A stretch of 5,339 nucleotides of DNA, from the NCBI GenBank assembly GCA_031258035.1, contig JAIRNL010000138.1, positions 1 to 5,339 of the forward strand, read 5' to 3'. A program made the translations under genes and the position numbers. The notes beneath the pieces were generated by a model, which was not told the origin of the DNA, ran no database searches, and saw only the letters and a list, made by a program, of their open reading frames with translations. Position 1 is the stretch's first letter; every line of letters starts with the position of its first letter. Shown in pieces: positions 1-5,339 of the stretch. Source of the stretch: Azoarcus sp. (GTDB lineage Bacteria > Pseudomonadota > Gammaproteobacteria > Burkholderiales > Rhodocyclaceae).

Positions 1-560
1 TATTCCGTGGCATATATGGATTGCAGGACGACGCGGGCGCGTCCGCCGCCGTCATCGCTGGCTGCGGTGATCCGGAAGCGTTTGCAGCGCGCGCTCGATG
101 TGCTCGCGCCCGGATTGCAGGATGCGTTGGCCGAGATCAGTTCGACGATGTAGTAGGGCGCGCGTGACAGCCCGCGGGCGTCGAACGCGATGTCAGGTTC
201 GGCGTTCGCGTGATGCCAGTAGTTCGCCTGCCTCTCCCAGAGCGGCGTGCAGGCGTCGTGGGTGGCGGCGCTCATGACATAGAGTCCGGTGCCGGGATTG
301 GCGGCGGGACAGCCTGTGGTTTCGGCGGGGGGGGTGATGGCGCCGGTGGCCCATTTTTCCGCCTGGTGTTCGCCCATGCGCAGCCCGGCTTCCGCGGTCT
401 GGAAAGCCAGGTCGCGGTCGTGGGCATTGGCGCTCATTCGTTCCTGCATGTTGGTGCCGCGCAGTGAGGTCATGGCCAGCAGCGACATGACCAGGAGCAG
501 CACCATGGCGACGATCAGGGTCGAGCCGCGCTGGTGGCGGGGAAGGGGGCATCCGGTCAT
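1..560 (-). CDS. pilX: Type IV pilus minor pilin PilX, partial at the C-terminus
   Basis: Minor pilin of the type IVa pilus, expected in the inner membrane and at the pilus tip, where it primes assembly with PilV, PilW and PilY1. Reading leftwards from the ATG at 558-560, the frame stays open for 186 codons to the window edge. A 12-residue leader ends in HQRG; then STLIVAMVLLLVMSLLAM forms the hydrophobic helix. Position +5 is Val, not Glu; lack of Glu5 is common in PilX-type pilins. Next comes the PilX hallmark RGTNMQERMSANAHDRDLAF, and AEAGLR just after it. Four cysteines in the soluble part (about 84, 104, 148, 159) could form two disulfides. The last visible residues, RARVVLQSIYATE, resemble the usual PilX ending, so only a few codons should be missing. 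The start overlaps the pilW stop by ATGA, and GGAG (complement of 567-570) lies 6 bases upstream. A C8 tract crosses codons 76-78. Confidence 0.9.
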   Translation of the reverse strand, partial: MTGCPLPRHQRGSTLIVAMVLLLVMSLLAMTSLRGTNMQERMSANAHDRDLAFQTAEAGLRMGEHQAEKWATGAITPPAETTGCPAANPGTGLYVMSAATHDACTPLWERQANYWHHANAEPDIAFDARGLSRAPYYIVELISANASCNPGASTSSARCKRFRITAASDDGGGRARVVLQSIYATE

Positions 561-1468
561 AGGGTGCTCCTGTTCCTGAGCATGACGGTTTGCGTGATGT
601 TGCGGGCGATCGTGGACGCGCCGGGGCCGGGGCCGGCGGTGCGCGCGAGGGTGATCTGGATCTGGGCGGCGACGACTTTCGGCCAGTCGTCGTCGGCAAT
701 GCCGCTGGCTGGTACGTAGTCGTCGGCTTCCGGCAGGAGGTAGAGGATCTGCATGGCGGTGATGTCGGGCGCGATTTCTTCGGGGACGCCGTCGATGCCA
801 GTGCGATAAAGGGAGGTGCCGTCGCGTCCGTTTTCGCCGACGAACCAGGCTTCCGGGCTGAGTCTGGCGACGGTGTTGATGGGCTGGGGAAGGGTGACGG
901 CGAGGGTGTTCGTCGTGGGGGGGGCGTTCAGTTTGAAGATGAAGCCGACGCCCGTGCTGTTGTTGCAGCCGAACAGGGCGGTCGAGGTGAGCCCCTGGAA
1001 GTTGTGTACCCTCAGCGGGCTGTTGCTGGTGACGGTGGTCGTGCCCGCGGAGGCGGAAATGGCGATGAAGGCGTCGCTGTTGCTGGCTTTCGTCACGCTG
1101 CCATGGGCGGGGAAGGCGTCGGCGGGGCCGTAGCCCCTGACGGCGTTTTTGAAGTTTGCGCTTCCCGTCCACCAGTCGTCCTCGCGGATCCCCGGCGTCA
1201 GGTCGATTTTGTCCGGCAAGACGCCGCAGGCATTGCCGCCGGCTTCGCGCAGCGAGCGACCCATGAGTTCGAGCGCGATGCGGGCGTTTTCCTGGATGCG
1301 GGCGAGGTCGTCGGTCCGGCGGCTGGTTTCGTTGCCAGCCAGGAAAATGCCCAGCATGCCGCCGATGGCGATGAGCCCCAGCAGCATGGCGATCATCAGT
1401 TCGATGAGCGTCATGCCGGCATGGTTTCGGGGTGTCGTCGCGGGAAGGATGGGGTGCGCGCCGGTCAT
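557..1468 (-). CDS. pilW: Type IV pilus minor pilin PilW
   Basis: Minor pilin of 303 residues, part of the priming complex for type IVa pilus assembly, inserted in the inner membrane by its N-terminal helix. The 18-residue leader ends in NHAG and is followed by MTLIELMIAMLLGLIAIGG, a textbook class III signal with Met at +1 and Glu at +5. Family features follow: ARIQENARIALELMGRSLREAG at about 56-77, WFVGENGRDGTSLYR at 208-222, a segment around DITAMQILYLL at 235-245, and a closing VMLRNR at 295-300. Cys81 and Cys168 may pair. The frame is open far upstream into pilV, but the start at 1468 is fixed by the leader, by GGAG (complement of 1475-1478) six bases before the ATG, and by the ATGA overlap with the pilV stop. 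The same 4-base overlap links its end to pilX. A C8 tract lies at 917-924, codons 182-184. Confidence 0.93.
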   Translation of the reverse strand: MTGAHPILPATTPRNHAGMTLIELMIAMLLGLIAIGGMLGIFLAGNETSRRTDDLARIQENARIALELMGRSLREAGGNACGVLPDKIDLTPGIREDDWWTGSANFKNAVRGYGPADAFPAHGSVTKASNSDAFIAISASAGTTTVTSNSPLRVHNFQGLTSTALFGCNNSTGVGFIFKLNAPPTTNTLAVTLPQPINTVARLSPEAWFVGENGRDGTSLYRTGIDGVPEEIAPDITAMQILYLLPEADDYVPASGIADDDWPKVVAAQIQITLARTAGPGPGASTIARNITQTVMLRNRSTL

Positions 1469-1971
1469 AGTCGGCTCCGGGTGGTGACCACTTGTGCCGC
1501 ATCTCCGCCCAGGGCGCGGCTGTTGTTCCATTTGATCGAGACTTCGCACAGGTTGGCGTCCGCCGCGGTCGCGCCGCAGACGACTTTGCCGCAGGCCTCC
1601 GCGCCCAGGCTTGCCTGGAGGTTTTCGACCCAGCGCCTGAGGTCGTTGCCGACGACGCCGCCCACCGTGACGTCCGATGTCTTGCAGAGGTAGGCGGCAT
1701 TGCTGTAGTCGGGCCGCACCTGCATGACGCTCCGGTCTTCGGCTTCCGCGGCGGCGGAGGTCATGCTGGCGCGCATGGCTTCGACGATGGAGTGGGTGAG
1801 CAGGACGGCCGCGCTTTGTTCGAGCGCGCCTTGGTTGTTGCGCAATGCGCCCGCCTGGATGCCGGCGATGCCCAGGAGACCGATGGCGAGTATCAGGAGG
1901 GAAACGAGCACTTCTATCAGGCTGGCGCCGCCCTGAGGGGAATACGTTCCGCCTGTCCCGGGTATTTTCAT
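1465..1971 (-). CDS. pilV: Type IV pilus minor pilin PilV
   Basis: Minor pilin of 168 residues and first visible gene of the pilVWX operon. The leader MKIPGTGGTYSPQGG is 15 residues and is followed by ASLIEVLVSLLILAIGLLGI, with Ala at +1 (Phe or Met is more usual) and the conserved Glu at +5. The mature N-terminus continues into AGIQAGALRNNQGALEQSAA and then HSIVEAMRASM, as in the PilV family. Four cysteines (96, 127, 132, 142) and a late LCEVSIKW strand fit a disulfide-held C-terminal domain. An in-frame Met twelve codons upstream (2007) is possible. I chose 1971 because the leader then has normal length and CAAGG (complement of 1982-1986) lies 10 bases upstream. The TGA stop overlaps the pilW start. 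No fimU- or fimT-like pilin gene precedes it before the divergent clpB. Confidence 0.9.
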   Translation of the reverse strand: MKIPGTGGTYSPQGGASLIEVLVSLLILAIGLLGIAGIQAGALRNNQGALEQSAAVLLTHSIVEAMRASMTSAAAEAEDRSVMQVRPDYSNAAYLCKTSDVTVGGVVGNDLRRWVENLQASLGAEACGKVVCGATAADANLCEVSIKWNNSRALGGDAAQVVTTRSRL

Positions 1972-2049
1972 TGTATTTTCGCCTTGGGAGCACGGTGTGC
2001 AAATCATTTTTGCTGCGGCGGTTCGAGCCTGGGGGCGTCAGCCAAACCG

Positions 2050-2063
2050 TTTTTGATTTTTGA
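2050..2063. repeat. Tandem heptamer TTTTTGA x2
   Basis: Two perfect copies of TTTTTGA lie head to tail, followed by a partial third copy (TT). The repeat forms an AT-rich island in an otherwise GC-rich region, centred about 85 bases upstream of the pilV start. On the pilV strand it reads as A-tracts spaced by TC, which would favour DNA bending or act like an UP element. Its role is not shown by the sequence. Confidence 0.5.
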
Positions 2064-2152
2064 TTGTCTGCCCCGATTCTCTGATGCGTCGCGCGGCTGT
2101 GGCGAGACTTCCGTCACGTCGACTGGGCGTTGATTTCGGCACGGACTCTTTT

Positions 2153-2175
2153 ACGCGAAAAATTCACGCGGAAAA
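2153..2175. repeat. Direct repeat ACGCGAAAA / ACGCGGAAAA
   Basis: ACGCGAAAA at 2153-2161 recurs as ACGCGGAAAA at 2166-2175 with a period of 13, close to but not exactly one helical turn. It lies about 85 bases upstream of the clpB sigma-32 promoter and about 190 bases upstream of pilV. It could be a pair of regulator half-sites, but two short imperfect copies are weak evidence. Confidence 0.3.
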
Positions 2176-2249
2176 GCGGTCATTTGGGTCATTACCGCGC
2201 CCGACCGGCCCGCGCCTGCCGAAAAGCGTCTGCCGTCCGTCGCGTCCCC

Positions 2250-2278
2250 CTTGAAGGCGGAAAATCCCGCCCCACATT
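2250..2278 (+). promoter_or_regulatory. RpoH (sigma-32) heat-shock promoter of clpB
   Basis: The -35 element CTTGAAG (2250-2256) matches the sigma-32 consensus CTTGAAA in six of seven positions. After a 13-base spacer comes CCCCACATT (2270-2278), close to the CCCCATNTA type of -10 element. The sigma-32 spacer range is about 11-15 bases. Transcription would begin near 2284-2287, giving a leader of roughly 35 bases before clpB. ClpB is a classic RpoH target in proteobacteria, so site and gene agree. Confidence 0.75.
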
Positions 2279-2319
2279 GCGGATAGTCGACCGATTCGTC
2301 GTCATACAGGACTCCCGCC

Positions 2320-4911
<2,592 letters not shown>

Positions 4912-4917
4912 CATTGC

Positions 4918-4941
4918 ATCCCCTCATGGTCGGGGATCCCC
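4918..4941. repeat. Alternating inverted repeat ATCCCC - GGGGATCCCC
   Basis: ATCCCC (4918-4923) pairs with GGGGAT (4932-4937) across an 8-base loop. The right arm is also half of a perfect 10-bp palindrome, GGGGATCCCC (4932-4941). It starts six bases after the clpB stop, where a terminator would be expected, but no T-run follows on the plus strand. It may slow polymerase, protect the clpB 3' end, or be the edge of inserted DNA. I do not call it an intrinsic terminator. Confidence 0.4.
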
Positions 4942-5002
4942 TGCGCGTGACAAAAAACCGGAATTTCCCTGACCCCGGCCCGATGCCAGGCTGGACACCG
5001 TA

Positions 5003-5037
5003 GGAATCCCCCGCCTTCAAGCGGAGGAGGATGTCAA
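5003..5037 (+). mobile_element. Orphan right end of an IS200/IS605-family (TnpB type) element, omega RNA terminal hairpin
   Basis: The segment reads GGAATC, then a hairpin, then GAGGATGTCAA. The stem is TCCCCCGC (5007-5014) with GCGGAGGA (5021-5028), loop CTTCAA, and one C-A mismatch (5010/5025). A GAATC-stem-GAGG-TCAA layout is what I recall at the 3' ends of tnpB-bearing IS605 elements such as ISDra2. There this hairpin is both the transposition end and the 3' scaffold of the omega RNA, and the bases after TCAA form the guide. If functional, the guide would begin at 5038 (CGACATGACCTTGTCTCCGG). No intact tnpA or tnpB lies in the window, so this is most likely a remnant or an internally deleted element. 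The call rests on pattern memory, not on a search. The arm mismatch suggests decay. Confidence 0.55.
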
Positions 5038-5080
5038 CGACATGACCTTGTCTCCGGCCACGACCTATCCGGGCGACCGA

Positions 5081-5090
5081 GCTTGCAAGC
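5081..5090. promoter_or_regulatory. Perfect palindrome GCTTGCAAGC over the -35 region
   Basis: A 10-bp perfect palindrome spans the best -35 hexamer of the downstream nuclease gene. A protein bound here would block RNA polymerase, so it is a plausible operator. Short palindromes also occur by chance and no second copy is seen nearby. Confidence 0.3.
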
Positions 5091-5109
5091 CTTGCGCCGG
5101 GCGTATAAT
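5083..5109 (+). promoter_or_regulatory. Sigma-70 type promoter of the Rpn-family gene
   Basis: TATAAT at 5104-5109 is a perfect -10 hexamer. The best -35 match is TTGCAA (5083-5088, four of six bases) at a short 15-base spacing. Transcription would start near 5116, leaving a leader of about 20 bases that contains the AAAGAG ribosome-binding site at 5122-5127. The strong -10 and weak -35 fit a promoter of moderate or regulated strength. Confidence 0.6.
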
Positions 5110-5136
5110 CCGCCGATCCAGAAAGAGACGCCTGAC

Positions 5137-5339
5137 ATGGAACTTTTTTCTCCGAAAGAAGATTTGGTGTTCAAACTCCTGTTTGGCGATGCCCGGCACA
5201 TTGACATCCTGACCGCCTTTCTGCAGGCGGTCTTGCCGTTGGACGAAGACGAGTACGAAGAAGTCTCGCTCCTGTCGCCCACGCTGTCGACCGAGTACCC
5301 GCTGGACAAACTGTCCATCCTGGACGTCAAGGTCAGGAC
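5137..5339 (+). CDS. Rpn family PD-(D/E)XK nuclease / putative transposase, N-terminal part
   Basis: The first 67 residues of a gene that continues past the right edge. MELFSPKEDLVFKLLFGD is the typical opening of the Rpn (recombination-promoting nuclease) and PDDEXK_2 family, followed by HIDILTAFLQAVLPL, an acidic DEDEYEE stretch (36-42) and LDKLSILDVKV. Asp63 in ILDVKV is the likely first catalytic residue of the PD-(D/E)XK fold; the ExK part should lie just outside. Full-length relatives are about 250-300 residues. E. coli Rpn proteins are magnesium-dependent DNA endonucleases linked to RecA-independent recombination, and such genes are often multicopy and mobile. The start is set by the family N-terminus, by AAAGAG nine bases upstream, and by a perfect TATAAT at 5104-5109, although the frame is open further upstream. 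Whether the gene is intact cannot be seen. Confidence 0.85.
   Translation, partial: MELFSPKEDLVFKLLFGDARHIDILTAFLQAVLPLDEDEYEEVSLLSPTLSTEYPLDKLSILDVKVR

Larger units (their letters stand above)
1972..2319. other. Divergent intergenic region between pilV and clpB
   Basis: This 348-base non-coding stretch separates the leftward pilin operon from rightward clpB, so it must carry promoters for both unless pilV is read from elsewhere. The clpB side holds a clear sigma-32 promoter (2250-2278). On the pilV side I found no sigma-70 hexamer pair at good spacing and no -24/-12 sigma-54 pair. Notable content is an AT-rich tandem heptamer at 2050-2063 and a pair of ACGCG(G)AAAA direct repeats at 2153-2175. 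Short open frames here have no recognisable product and no family-like features. Confidence 0.8.

Noticed and set aside
590..1693. A 367-codon plus-strand open frame across pilW and pilV
   Set aside because: Low-complexity Gly/Ala/Arg/Val-rich translation, opposite two well-recognised pilin genes with leaders and ribosome-binding sites; a shadow frame.
1469..2002. Upstream extension of the pilW frame through pilV
   Set aside because: The translation is Arg/Pro-rich and overlaps pilV in another frame. The prepilin leader and Shine-Dalgarno place the pilW start at 1468.
1981..2045. Possible sigma-54 promoter for pilV (TTTGCA near 2000-2005 on the minus strand)
   Set aside because: The GG of the -24 element is missing at the required spacing, so the TTGCA match stands alone.
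2250..2260. CTTGAAGGCGG is the exact reverse complement of 5011-5021 in the IS-like hairpin, hinting at a second IS end before clpB
   Set aside because: No GAATC or GTCAA boundary surrounds it, and 11-base matches of this kind are expected several times by chance in a window of this size. The sigma-32 promoter explains it better.
4952..4980. Possible minus-strand terminator: T6 run after a CCGG...CCGG stem
   Set aside because: The stem is only 4 bp with a 13-base loop, and no minus-strand gene reads into it within the window.

Overview
The window is GC-rich chromosomal DNA that looks betaproteobacterial. Rhodocyclales or a relative is possible, but that is inferred from the protein style and the gene pair pil/clpB; a gammaproteobacterium cannot be excluded from sequence reading alone. 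It holds five protein-coding genes, two of them core systems, followed by a short accessory junction at the right end.

Left part (1-1971, minus strand): three minor type IV pilin genes in the order pilV-pilW-pilX. Each is joined to the next by a 4-base ATGA overlap and has a good Shine-Dalgarno sequence, so they form one translationally coupled operon. The order and the prepilin leaders match the minor pilin cluster that primes assembly of type IVa pili with PilY1. pilX runs off the left edge only a few residues before its expected end, so pilY1 would be expected just outside the window.

Middle (1972-2319): a divergent intergenic region. Its right half carries a convincing RpoH (sigma-32) heat-shock promoter reading into clpB. 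Its left half contains an AT-rich tandem heptamer and no promoter that I can call for pilV. clpB (2320-4911, plus strand) encodes a complete 863-residue ClpB disaggregase with all ATPase, pore-loop, sensor and arginine-finger motifs in place.

Right part (4912-5339): the accessory zone. A small inverted-repeat cluster follows clpB. Then comes a 37-base segment that resembles the right end of an IS200/IS605-family element, meaning the terminal hairpin of a TnpB omega RNA ending in a TCAA boundary. There is no intact tnpB in the window. A promoter with a perfect TATAAT and a 10-bp palindrome over its -35 region then drives the start of an Rpn/PD-(D/E)XK nuclease-family gene, cut by the right edge.

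The pilin and chaperone genes have no evident functional link beyond sharing a divergent intergenic region. The least ordinary part is the stretch downstream of clpB, where an orphan IS605-type end lies about 100 bases before a mobile nuclease gene. I see no CRISPR array, tRNA, rRNA or wholly new multi-gene system.
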